Shown here: positions 36,353 through 44,847 of the stretch, one piece after another
How positions within the stretch are numbered: position 1 is the stretch's first letter
How the letters are laid out: every line of letters begins with the position of its first letter
Source: Bremerella sp. TYQ1
GTDB lineage: Bacteria; Planctomycetota; Planctomycetia; Pirellulales; Pirellulaceae
DNA: 64,000 bases
Direction: 5' to 3'
Assembly (NCBI RefSeq): GCF_020150455.1
Contig: NZ_CP083740.1
Span: forward strand, 4,650,001-4,714,000
Translations under genes and position numbers: made by a program
The notes under the pieces: model-generated
The model's database searches: none
What the model was told of the DNA's origin: nothing
The model's input: the letters and a program-made list of their open reading frames with translations, nothing else

Positions 36353-37756
36353 TTAGTCCCACCACCATTGTCCGGCGGCCAGGTTGTCGAGCTTGATCTC
36401 TTGTTGAGCTTCGACCAGTTCGCCTTCGTTGTCCTTCTGGACGTTGTCTGGCGTGAGGGCCTGCTTGGCATCGATGACCACACCACCACCGATTGGCGTC
36501 AGGAGGCGGTTGCCTTTCCAGATGGCGTTAACGGCCGTTTCGACAGTTTCTGGAGCAGCGAGTGTTTCGACGGGATAGGCATCTTCGTCGCCCAGCACGC
36601 CGAGATCGAAACCACTTTCGTTGTAGTAGTCTTGCTCTTGGATGTAAGCGGAAGCGATCAGCATGTCGATCAGGTCACGCAGCTGGCCATAAACGGCTTC
36701 GCGTTCTGCCAGTTCGCCGTACTTCTTGGTGAACGTGTTGGTGAACATGAAGCTGGCGCGGTCGGATGCATTGGTTTGCTGACGTCCCCCTTGCATGGTA
36801 ACCATTTCGCTGGCACCGATCAGTTTGACGCCTTCGCCTTGGAGTTCCATGGCAAGACCATCGTCCGAGACTTTGACGCAGTCGTAGTTCGGGACGAAGT
36901 ACCAACGCTGCATCGCGTTGGAAGCGATCGAGCCTGGTCGAGCTTTTTCGACGTAGCTAGGAATGTTGACCGGTGGCTGTTCCAAGCCGATACCGATCAG
37001 CTTCATGCGATAGTCGGCTTCGACCATCACGCGAGCGAAGTGGGTCTTGGGCGAAATGCCGCGAACGGAAACGATCTGGTTGCCCAGGGCGTTTTTCATT
37101 GCGGTGACGATCGCACGAGTGTCGCCAGGGCGAACGCTCGTTTGTGGGATCGAAGCGATGACTTGGTTCAGCTTGGCGAGACCTTCCTGGGTTGGATCGA
37201 TCGAGACGCCGACGTTGCTGGGGCCTTTGCTGTAAGGACCGAACGCACGCAGCGCGACGACTAAGTCATCCAGTTGCAGTGTGGCTTTGCCGGTGTAAGT
37301 ACCGACGCTGACGCCGTTGAGGTCTTTCACATAGCCTTCGGCTGTACCAGCGAGGACGATGTCCTTCGTTTCTGGATAGTAGAAGACGTACTTGATTTCG
37401 TTGAGGCCGGCCAGGTTTTCCAATTCATGAGGAATACCGCCACCCTTCGCCAACGCATCGGCGACCGCCTTTTCGAGGCGATTGAGCGAGATCTTACGAA
37501 GCTTGCTCGGACGGTTGAGTTCCGGTGGCAGCATGGAAGCGGCCTGTTGCACGCGCTGCTTCATGAGTCGACCAGTTGGATCGACGGCACGACGCATCTT
37601 GAGAACGCCTTGAGCGTCGACAACGATACCGGCACCGATGGTTGTGTCGTCGTCGTCATCGTCGTCGTCGCCGGTCTGGGCGAGAGCGACGGAATTGCAT
37701 AACAGCAATAGGGCGACCGAGAGCAACGACAACAGCTTCATTAGTCGCAAGTCCAT
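36353..37756 (-). CDS. DUF1598-type secreted planctomycete protein with poly-Asp mature N-terminus
   Basis: 467 residues from the ATG at 37756. The signal peptide (LLSLLSVALLLLCNSVALAQ) is followed at once by eight consecutive Asp (D30-D37), encoded by an almost pure GAC run at 37646-37669. The rest has the look of the planctomycete DUF1598 family (NLAGLNEIKYVFYYPETKDIVLAGTAEGY, LDDLVVALRAFGPY, SNVGVSIDPTQEGLAKL). The role of that family is unknown. It is periplasmic or surface located. The acidic run may bind metal. It is monocistronic, with a strong terminator after it. Confidence 0.82.
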   Translation of the reverse strand: MDLRLMKLLSLLSVALLLLCNSVALAQTGDDDDDDDDTTIGAGIVVDAQGVLKMRRAVDPTGRLMKQRVQQAASMLPPELNRPSKLRKISLNRLEKAVADALAKGGGIPHELENLAGLNEIKYVFYYPETKDIVLAGTAEGYVKDLNGVSVGTYTGKATLQLDDLVVALRAFGPYSKGPSNVGVSIDPTQEGLAKLNQVIASIPQTSVRPGDTRAIVTAMKNALGNQIVSVRGISPKTHFARVMVEADYRMKLIGIGLEQPPVNIPSYVEKARPGSIASNAMQRWYFVPNYDCVKVSDDGLAMELQGEGVKLIGASEMVTMQGGRQQTNASDRASFMFTNTFTKKYGELAEREAVYGQLRDLIDMLIASAYIQEQDYYNESGFDLGVLGDEDAYPVETLAAPETVETAVNAIWKGNRLLTPIGGGVVIDAKQALTPDNVQKDNEGELVEAQQEIKLDNLAAGQWWWD

Positions 37757-38030
37757 AGCAGATCCCTGGATACAGTTGAGCTCGAGAAGGTGATGGATTG
37801 GCGGACGTGATGTCCGGGGAACCCCGATGCAATTATCGCACACTCGGGGCGTAGTGTCCCTGATTTCCTTGAACAATGAGGCAAGGATTACCAGTGATCT
37901 TAATTTGAGGGGATAGGAAAGGCAAGCAATTCGCGAAAAGAGGGGCGAATCGCTGGCCATTGCCGCCGGGGCCTCCCGAATAACCGGAACAATCGGTCTA
38001 AGTATTGACCAGATAACCGGTTAGATGCAC

Positions 38031-41000
38031 CTAAGCAGAGTTGCGAACCCCACCGTTAGCAGGGCGTCGCAGGAGCAGCTCGAAGTTGCCTTCTCCAAGA
38101 AGTTCATCCACGCGAGTCCGCATTTCCGGCGAAAGGTCGACCCCCTTCTGGCTTTTCAAAGCAACCTGACGGCCATCTTTCAGCACGAGCAGCAGCTTCA
38201 GTTCGCAGTTGCCGGGGTAGCCTCGGACGATCTCGACCAGCGTGCCGAGTTTCTCTTCGCCATGGGTTTGCTCATCGACACGAACCATCACGCCGCGAGC
38301 GTAACGGGTCTCGACTTCCTCGATCGGAATCAGTTCGTTCACGATCAAGTTGGCGTCTTCGTCATCGCCGCCACGACGATCGAGTCGACCTGAGATAATG
38401 TACACACCATCGGGACGGAGGGTCTCGCCCACTTTGGCGTAATCTTCCGGCCATAAGATGCAGCGGATACCGCCGTCGACATCTTCCAAGTCGAAGTTGG
38501 CGTACTTCGTGTGCGTGCTGCCGGCACGAGCCTTTCTGGTATGAGCCAGCTTGATCGATCCGACCATGCCGCCCATGGTGACTTCGGTTTTGTCTTTCAC
38601 GCCGGCTAAGTTGGCAGTACTGTGCGAGCAGCACATCTCGAATTTGCGGCTGTATTCTGCCAGCGGATGGCTCGACCAATAGAAGCCCAAGCACTCTTTC
38701 TCGTAGCCAAGCAGCTCTTTGTCGGGCCATGGTTCGACGTCTGGCAGGGCAACTGCTTTGGCGGCTTCGGCAGCATCTTCGACCGCGGCGAAGAGGTTCT
38801 TTTGGCCTGCCTTTTTATCGGCGATTGCCGAGGCACCAGACTGAATGGCTTTATCAAGTGCGGCAACGTATTGGGATCGATGCCCACCTAGTTTGTCGAA
38901 CGCACCCGCTTTGATCAGCGTTTCAATCGCCCCTTTGCTGCACTGCGAAGGATCGACGCGTTCGCAGAAATCGTAGATGTCGGTGAATGGTCCATCTTTT
39001 TCGCGAGCCGCCACAATCGCTTCGGCCGCACCGCCGCCGCAGCCTTTGATCGCACTGAGGGCGAAGACGATTTTGCCGTCCTTCACGGTGAACTCTTCGT
39101 CCGAGATGTTCACGTCCGGCGGAGTAATTTCGATGTTCATCCGCTCGGCGTCTTCCATGTGTTCGACCAGCGAGTCCTTCGTTTTGAAGTTACGTCCGCT
39201 GATGTCGCCAGAAAGAAGGGCGGCCATGAACTCGATCGGGTAATGCGCCTTCAGGTAAGCCGTTTGATAGGCCACCAGAGCGTAAGCGGTCGAATGGCTT
39301 TTATTAAAACCATACCCGGCGAACTTCACGATCATGTCCCAGAAGTCCGTTGCTTCCTGCTTCGTCAGGCCCTTCTCTTGAGCCCCTTCAAGGAACTGCT
39401 CGCGGTTGGCCTGAATGATCGCTTCTTTTTTCTTACTGATCGCCTTAATACAGGTATACGCTTTGGCAAGCGGGATCCCGCCGAGACGGTTCAAGATCCG
39501 CATCACCTGTTCCTGGTAGACCATCACGCCGTTGGTCTCTTCCAGAACGTCTTTAAGCACCTGATGTTTGTAGACCGCTTCTTTGCGGCCATGCTTCACT
39601 TCGATGTAGTCGTCGACCATCCCGCCTTCCAGCGGACCAGGTCGGTACAACGCGTTCGTCGCGATAATGTCGAGAAAGGTGTCCGGCTTCATACGCTTCA
39701 GCAGATCACGAATCCCGCCAGATTCCAGCTGAAACACACCCTTCGTTTCGCCGCGACGAAGCAGCTCGAAGCTTTCTCGGTCGTCCAGCGGAAGTCGCAA
39801 GATGTCGAGGTCTTCGCCGCGAACCTTTTTGATCAGATCGACCGCGTTACGCAGGATCGTCAAGTTGCGGAGCCCGAGGAAGTCCATCTTCAACAGGCCG
39901 GCCGCTTCGACGTCGTTCATCGACCACTGGGTGATGATGTCTTCTTTGCCAGAAACACGGCAAAGCGGAACGTACTCGGTCAGTGGCTCGTCGGCGATCA
40001 CCACCGCTGCGGCGTGCGTACCAACATTTCGCGCGAGCCCTTCGATCTTCATCGCCAGATCGAGCAGTTCCTTAATGTCGGGGTTCGCGTTGTAGGCGGC
40101 CTGCATTTCGGCACTTTGCTCGAGGGCCGCTTTCAGCTTGATGCCCAACTGATCGGGCACCATCCCGGTCACTTCGTTGACCATGTCCAACGGAAGCCCC
40201 ATCGCACGGCCGACGTCTTTGATCGCGGCCCGCGCGGCGAGCGTACCGAACGTACCGATCTGGGCCACGTTCGCTTCGCCGTATTTATCCTTCACATATT
40301 TGATGACCATTCCCCGACGTTCTTTATCGAAGTCGATATCGATATCAGGGGCTTCCAAGCGGTTTTCATCCAGGAATCGCTCGAACAGCAAGTCGTACTT
40401 GATTGGACAAACGTGGCTCATGTAGAGCGCAAAGCAGACGATGGCCCCGACACCACTACCACGAGCCGTTGCGGGAATGTTTTGCTTGCGGGCCTCGACG
40501 ACAAAGTCCCACACGATCAGGAAGTAGTTCGGAAAGCCGAGCTTGCTGATCACGCCTAGTTCGCGGTCCAAGCGAGCCATGACAACTTCGCTCAGTTCAC
40601 CGTTGGGCAACAACATTTCGTCGTTGCCTTCGTAACGCTCCTTTAAACCTTGAATGCAAAGTTCGCGGAGGTATTCGTCGGCCGTCTTTCCGTTGGGAAT
40701 TTTGAAGGAAGGGAAGTGGCGTTTGCCGAGTTCTAAGTCGATGTCGACAGTGTCGGCAATTTCCTGACTCCGAGAGCACGCGTCTTCCAGTCCCGGGAAG
40801 CTGGCATACATGTCGTCAGGGCTACGAAGATAGAACTGATCGTTCTCCATCTTCATACGCGAAGCATCGGTACGGAATTTCCCCGTGTTCACGCACAGCA
40901 AAATGTCCTGGGCTTCTGCGTCGCTTTGATCGACATAGTGCGTATCGCTTGTGGCGACCAGCGGCAGGCCCATCTTTTTGGCAACATCGACGGCCCCTTC

Positions 41001-41576
41001 CAGTTGCATGCGCTGGATGTCGAGGCCGTTGTTCATGATCTCGACGAAGTAGCGATCGCCGAACAGCTTGTGGAACCAACCAGCGGTTTCTTCCGCTTCC
41101 TTGACCACCTCGGCAGTGTTAGTGCCGTTCATAACGATCTTCGAGAATTCGCTGCTGACACAACCGCTCAGACAGATGATGCCTTCGCTGTGCTTTTCCA
41201 GCAATTCCTTGTCGATACGGGGCTTGAAGTAGAAACCTTCCAGGTAAGCAGCCGAGGCCAGCTTCACCAGGTTTTTGAAACCCGTTTTGTTTTGGGCCAG
41301 CAGCGTCAGGTGATAGTTCGATCCACGCATCCCGCCTGATTTTTCCAAGCGGCTGCCGGGCGCGATGTACGCTTCGTACCCAATAATTGGGTTGATTTCG
41401 TTCGATTTGCAGGTGTTATAAAACTGCAGTGCACCATGCAAGTTACCATGGTCGGTCAGAGCAAGGGCGTTCATTCCGTGCTCTTTGGCTCGCGTGACGA
41501 GCTTGGGGATTGGGCCCGCTCCGTCCAAAAGGCTGTAGTGCGAATGGCAATGCAAATGGACGAACGACTGGCTCAT
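38031..41576 (-). CDS. dnaE: DNA polymerase III alpha subunit
   Basis: The replicative polymerase subunit. 1181 residues, normal DnaE length. The N-terminal PHP domain opens with HLHCHSHYSLLDGAGPI. The C-family catalytic site is PDIDIDFDKERRG (around residues 405-412), preceded by GRGSGVGAIVCFALYMS. Then come FLGLRNLTILR, the long fingers with LYRPGPLEGGMVDDYIEVKHG, and YGFNKSHSTAYALVAYQTAYLKAHYP. A helix-hairpin-helix/OB part (TEVTMGGMVGSIKLAHTRKARAGS) completes it. GGAGCGGAG precedes the ATG. No dnaN or other replisome gene is adjacent. Confidence 0.97.
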   Translation of the reverse strand: MSQSFVHLHCHSHYSLLDGAGPIPKLVTRAKEHGMNALALTDHGNLHGALQFYNTCKSNEINPIIGYEAYIAPGSRLEKSGGMRGSNYHLTLLAQNKTGFKNLVKLASAAYLEGFYFKPRIDKELLEKHSEGIICLSGCVSSEFSKIVMNGTNTAEVVKEAEETAGWFHKLFGDRYFVEIMNNGLDIQRMQLEGAVDVAKKMGLPLVATSDTHYVDQSDAEAQDILLCVNTGKFRTDASRMKMENDQFYLRSPDDMYASFPGLEDACSRSQEIADTVDIDLELGKRHFPSFKIPNGKTADEYLRELCIQGLKERYEGNDEMLLPNGELSEVVMARLDRELGVISKLGFPNYFLIVWDFVVEARKQNIPATARGSGVGAIVCFALYMSHVCPIKYDLLFERFLDENRLEAPDIDIDFDKERRGMVIKYVKDKYGEANVAQIGTFGTLAARAAIKDVGRAMGLPLDMVNEVTGMVPDQLGIKLKAALEQSAEMQAAYNANPDIKELLDLAMKIEGLARNVGTHAAAVVIADEPLTEYVPLCRVSGKEDIITQWSMNDVEAAGLLKMDFLGLRNLTILRNAVDLIKKVRGEDLDILRLPLDDRESFELLRRGETKGVFQLESGGIRDLLKRMKPDTFLDIIATNALYRPGPLEGGMVDDYIEVKHGRKEAVYKHQVLKDVLEETNGVMVYQEQVMRILNRLGGIPLAKAYTCIKAISKKKEAIIQANREQFLEGAQEKGLTKQEATDFWDMIVKFAGYGFNKSHSTAYALVAYQTAYLKAHYPIEFMAALLSGDISGRNFKTKDSLVEHMEDAERMNIEITPPDVNISDEEFTVKDGKIVFALSAIKGCGGGAAEAIVAAREKDGPFTDIYDFCERVDPSQCSKGAIETLIKAGAFDKLGGHRSQYVAALDKAIQSGASAIADKKAGQKNLFAAVEDAAEAAKAVALPDVEPWPDKELLGYEKECLGFYWSSHPLAEYSRKFEMCCSHSTANLAGVKDKTEVTMGGMVGSIKLAHTRKARAGSTHTKYANFDLEDVDGGIRCILWPEDYAKVGETLRPDGVYIISGRLDRRGGDDEDANLIVNELIPIEEVETRYARGVMVRVDEQTHGEEKLGTLVEIVRGYPGNCELKLLLVLKDGRQVALKSQKGVDLSPEMRTRVDELLGEGNFELLLRRPANGGVRNSA

Positions 41577-41780
41577 TCGGGCTCCGCTCCATGGACTGGG
41601 CCGCGTAGATGTTAGATGGACGCGGCGAGAGGATTCATCAACAGGGTGATTCTATCAGGTTGCCGCCGAATGAAAACCGAAAGACATTCATTGCCGAGAA
41701 AACAATGATGCGAAAATCAGATCACCGGCGAGCTTGGCACCCCTAATGATCACACAGCGAGATGCCTCTGAATTTCGAAG

Positions 41781-42467
41781 TTACTCCGGCTCGCCGATAC
41801 TTCGCAGTAGCATGGCCAAGCGAGATTGCAGGTCAAGCAGGTTTTGCCATTCGCGCATTTCGAGTGACACGCTTTCGGTGCGTTCGTTCATCTCGACACT
41901 GATCAGTAGATGGCGAATGCGGATGTGAACGTAGTCCATCAGTTCGGCAAGCTGTGCCGCTTGGGCTGGGCTCAAGCGTTCGGGGAGCTCTGGCGGCTGC
42001 AGCGAGTAGATGGCCGCTTGCAGGTCGTCTTGCTGGGCGTTCCAGTTCAACTCGAATTCAAGGGAAGATTCCGACTCGTTATCGTCAGGGCCGACGGTTC
42101 GATCATCTTCGGGGAGATTGCCATCTTTTTCTTCCTGCTGCTTTCGCAAAGCGGCCAGGCGAACGGCGATCTGTTTTTCCGAACCATAAATAATTACCGA
42201 TCGACCGACTTGGATCATGTCGCCGTGGCGGAGAATACGAAGGTGAATATCTTCGCCGTTGACCCTGGTACCGTTGGTGCTTTCCAGGTCGGTCAGGACG
42301 ATTTTGTTGTGATCTTCCTGAATTTTCAGATGAAAGCGGCTGACTCGGTCGTCCTTGAGTTGAAGCGTGTTTCCCTCTTCGCGACCAATGGAAACTGGGG
42401 TCTCAAGGCCTTCATAAACCGCTCCCCGGTCGGCGCCGTCGATGATCCGCAACGTGATGTAGGCCAT
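41781..42467 (-). CDS. FHA-domain protein
   Basis: 228 residues. Residues ~20-100 form a forkhead-associated domain binding phosphothreonine: SIGREEGNTLQLKDDRVSRFHLKIQ and TDLESTNGTRVNG hold the conserved Gly-Arg, Ser-Arg-x-His and Asn-Gly-Thr. The second half is an acidic linker (GNLPEDDRTVGPDDNESESS) and a helical part (SPAQAAQLAELMDYVHIRIRHLL). Such proteins read Ser/Thr kinase output; no kinase lies in the window. It is cytoplasmic and monocistronic, upstream of dnaE on the same strand with a 204-bp gap. Confidence 0.9.
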   Translation of the reverse strand: MAYITLRIIDGADRGAVYEGLETPVSIGREEGNTLQLKDDRVSRFHLKIQEDHNKIVLTDLESTNGTRVNGEDIHLRILRHGDMIQVGRSVIIYGSEKQIAVRLAALRKQQEEKDGNLPEDDRTVGPDDNESESSLEFELNWNAQQDDLQAAIYSLQPPELPERLSPAQAAQLAELMDYVHIRIRHLLISVEMNERTESVSLEMREWQNLLDLQSRLAMLLRSIGEPE

Positions 42468-42629
42468 AAACTTGTGGATTTCTGCAGGGGAAGCGATGAG
42501 GTTTGGGGCAGCTGGCTACTGCTCCACCATTATGCAGTAGATTTGCCCTCTTCGCGAGTAGTGCGCAAAACCGCAATGGTTAGGCGGTTCAGCGAACCTT
42601 TATCCCCTAAGAACTGTCGGTCTCGGTAG

Positions 42630-42657
42630 TTGCGGTCGCGAGCCAAAATGGTATCAT
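42630..42657 (+). promoter_or_regulatory. Possible promoter of the tRNA gene
   Basis: TTGCGG (42630-42635) and TATCAT (42652-42657) are separated by 16 bp, and the tRNA begins 23 bp further on. Plausible sigma-70-like spacing, unverified. Confidence 0.35.
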
Positions 42658-42679
42658 CACTCAATTACCGCAACGGTAC

Positions 42680-42752
42680 GCGGGAGTAGCTCAATGGATA
42701 GAGCATCGGTCTTCGGAACCGAGGGTTGGGGGTTCGAGTCCCTCCTCCCGTG
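42680..42752 (+). tRNA. tRNA-Arg (anticodon UCG)
   Basis: 73 bases folding into a full cloverleaf. The acceptor arm is GCGGGAG/CTCCCGT with a G-U first pair; the D arm is GCTC/GAGC. The anticodon stem TCGGT/ACCGA carries loop CTTCGGA with TCG at positions 34-36, reading CGA. The T arm is GGGGG/CCCTC with loop TTCGAGT. The 3' CCA is not encoded. A terminator hairpin follows within 10 bp. Confidence 0.97.
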
Positions 42753-42761
42753 CTTTGCACG

Positions 42762-42792
42762 AAGCCACGTGATTGATCGCGTGGCTTTTTTT
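42762..42792 (+). terminator. Rho-independent terminator after tRNA-Arg
   Basis: AAGCCACG and CGTGGCTT arms flank a 10-nt loop, followed by a run of T residues to 42792. Confidence 0.9.
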
Positions 42793-42829
42793 GTGCGCGT
42801 CCCTGATGGAGCCTCCCTCAAGAGCCACT

Positions 42830-43804
42830 TTAAACCGGGGCGGGTAAATCACGCCGACAGAAGATCCACGTCGCTCCGGCAAAGCCAGCGAGCCCTCCTC
42901 CGGCGAGAAATGTCAGATAGGCCAATCCGCCGAGCTTCCATTCTTCCTGCGATTTCTGAAAGAAGAAACTCCACGCTCCGTCGCGCGTATTGACTGCGTA
43001 GCTGACAAGCACTTCAGGTTCGTAGAGGGAGAAGATGGTGGTGAACTTGAGCCAGGTAAGTTCTTCCAGTGAAAGCGAGAGAACCCTCAGCATCAGCTGG
43101 ATGATCAAAAACGCCGCGGCAATTGCGATCGTCCGCCAGCGGTATTGGTCCCACGACGACATCAGCGTGGTGAACCCACCAAAGAAGATCCCCAGCCCCA
43201 ACAAGTTCATCGCCGAGGGAAACATGTCCTCCGTGTCGACAAAATCGGAAAGAGGCATTCGCGTCGGTGCGTTGGCATCTTTCGTAAACGGTACTTCCAC
43301 TTCGATCTTGATCAGCGGGATCTGCATTTTGATCGGCTGGTTCTCTCGCTTCACCGACGTCGTTTCAATTCCGCAAGCCAGGCCAGCGTAGGCGCTCATG
43401 GCAATGACAACCGCCCCAATCAGCGTGATCAGATTCTTGCTCATCAGGTACTGAAAACGACTGACCGGCTGAGCCAGCATCATTTCCATTGTTCCCTTTC
43501 CAAGTGGTCCGCTGACGGTATCGCTGCCCCGAGCAATTCCCCATACGACAATCAGCAGAATGACCATTGGCTCGGTAAACGTAAACGCGACGCGGCCTGG
43601 GTAGGTGAGGGCCTGCTCGAAATCGACGGCTGAAAAGTTCTCGAATTCGGGCCGCAAGATTTCCAGAATGCCTTGAAAGCGGCTCATGTCGATCCGCCCA
43701 ACAATCCAGACGCGAACCCAGCAGAACGCAAACAGCGCCACCGAACAGCCGAGCATCAACAGGCGAGACTCACGCCAAACTTGCCGTAACATGGCCAGGT
43801 TCAT
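42830..43804 (-). CDS. ABC-2 type transporter permease
   Basis: 324 residues with about six hydrophobic helices (LLMLGCSVALFAFCWVRVWIV, FTEPMVILLIVVWGIA, LITLIGAVVIAMSAYAGLA and later ones) and a large loop near 150-200. The piece GPLGKGTMEMMLAQPVSRFQYLMSKN is characteristic of ABC-2 exporters, where membrane re-entry helices meet the ATPase. Its start overlaps the stop of the ATPase gene by 4 bp (ATGA). The pair forms a simple exporter; the cargo is unknown. Confidence 0.88.
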   Translation of the reverse strand: MNLAMLRQVWRESRLLMLGCSVALFAFCWVRVWIVGRIDMSRFQGILEILRPEFENFSAVDFEQALTYPGRVAFTFTEPMVILLIVVWGIARGSDTVSGPLGKGTMEMMLAQPVSRFQYLMSKNLITLIGAVVIAMSAYAGLACGIETTSVKRENQPIKMQIPLIKIEVEVPFTKDANAPTRMPLSDFVDTEDMFPSAMNLLGLGIFFGGFTTLMSSWDQYRWRTIAIAAAFLIIQLMLRVLSLSLEELTWLKFTTIFSLYEPEVLVSYAVNTRDGAWSFFFQKSQEEWKLGGLAYLTFLAGGGLAGFAGATWIFCRRDLPAPV

Positions 43805-44688
43805 GCTGCCTGCTCGCTCGCTGGAGAATGAAATCGGTCGTACACTTCCCGCAGACCCAAGCGAGAAACCTTCAAATCGCTCGAAGGCAACTGCGTGATC
43901 CAGGCCATCACCTCGCGAAGTTCGCCATCAGTTTCCAATCGAACGGTATGGCCTACTTGCCGAGCCGAGACAACCTGCGCCCGAATCTCCTCCGGCACTC
44001 GCGGCAGCGGTTGGACAAGCTGGAATGTCACTGAGTGACGTCGCGCGAGTTCCTCAAGCGATTGATCATGCACGACATTGCCTTGCCGCATGATGATTGC
44101 CCGATTGCAGATGTCTTCGATTTCAGAGAGGACATGCGAACAAATGATTACCGTTCGGCCCGACTTGTGGACGTCGCCGATCATGCGAATCACCTCGCCG
44201 CGGACATTTGGATCGAGGCTCGTTGTGGGCTCGTCCATAATCAGCACCGGGGCATCGGTTGCTAGGGCGATGGAGAGGCCCAATTTCTGCCGCATCCCGG
44301 TGCTCATGTAACCGACGCGACGCGAGGTATCGAGCTCCAGTCGTTTTGCCGTCGCGTACGAGCGCTCACGACTTCCCCGCGGGTGGATATCAGCGAAGAA
44401 TTCTAGGACTTGTTTCCCTTTCATTTCGCCGAACAAGCGGACGTCGCCAGGGAGATAGGAAACGAGGCTATGAACCCCTTTTTTGTCTTTCTGGCAATCC
44501 AGGCCGCCGATTTCTCCATGGCCGCTGGTTGGCTGAAGAAAACCCATCAGCAGTCGAAACAGAGTCGACTTCCCTGCCCCGTTGGGGCCGAGCACGCCGC
44601 AGCATTCCCCCTCGGCGACCTCGATGTTGGCGTGATCGAGAGCCAGAAAATTGCCGTATCGTTTTGTCAGATCGTAAGTTGTCAGCAT
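43801..44688 (-). CDS. ABC transporter ATP-binding protein
   Basis: 295 residues. Walker A GPNGAGKST (about residues 34-42), Q-loop region, signature YMSTGMRQKLGLS (a degenerate LSGGQ, usual in ABC-2 exporters), Walker B VLIMDEPTTSLD and H-loop in ICSHVLSEIED are all present. A C-terminal ~80 residues (FQLVQPLPRVPEEIRAQVVSARQVGHTVRLETDGEL) resemble the regulatory tail of export ATPases. It powers the permease encoded next; the two overlap by 4 bp and must be co-transcribed. Confidence 0.93.
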   Translation of the reverse strand: MLTTYDLTKRYGNFLALDHANIEVAEGECCGVLGPNGAGKSTLFRLLMGFLQPTSGHGEIGGLDCQKDKKGVHSLVSYLPGDVRLFGEMKGKQVLEFFADIHPRGSRERSYATAKRLELDTSRRVGYMSTGMRQKLGLSIALATDAPVLIMDEPTTSLDPNVRGEVIRMIGDVHKSGRTVIICSHVLSEIEDICNRAIIMRQGNVVHDQSLEELARRHSVTFQLVQPLPRVPEEIRAQVVSARQVGHTVRLETDGELREVMAWITQLPSSDLKVSRLGLREVYDRFHSPASEQAA

Positions 44689-44847
44689 GGGCGAAAGCGG
44701 GGCTATAGCTTAAGTACCGCTCGAAACCGTAAAAGGTTTCCGTCAATTAACCACGCTGATTTTCGCAGACCTGTTAGGGTGCCGATAGTAGTACCACCGA
44801 GAACTCCCTTCCTGAGGGTGGCAGGGAGCGTTCACCTAGTCCAGAGA

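Noticed and set aside
39159..40559. A 466-codon plus-strand frame inside dnaE
   Set aside because: It is antisense to a fully conserved dnaE. Long antisense frames are expected in GC-rich genes, and no protein feature is visible.
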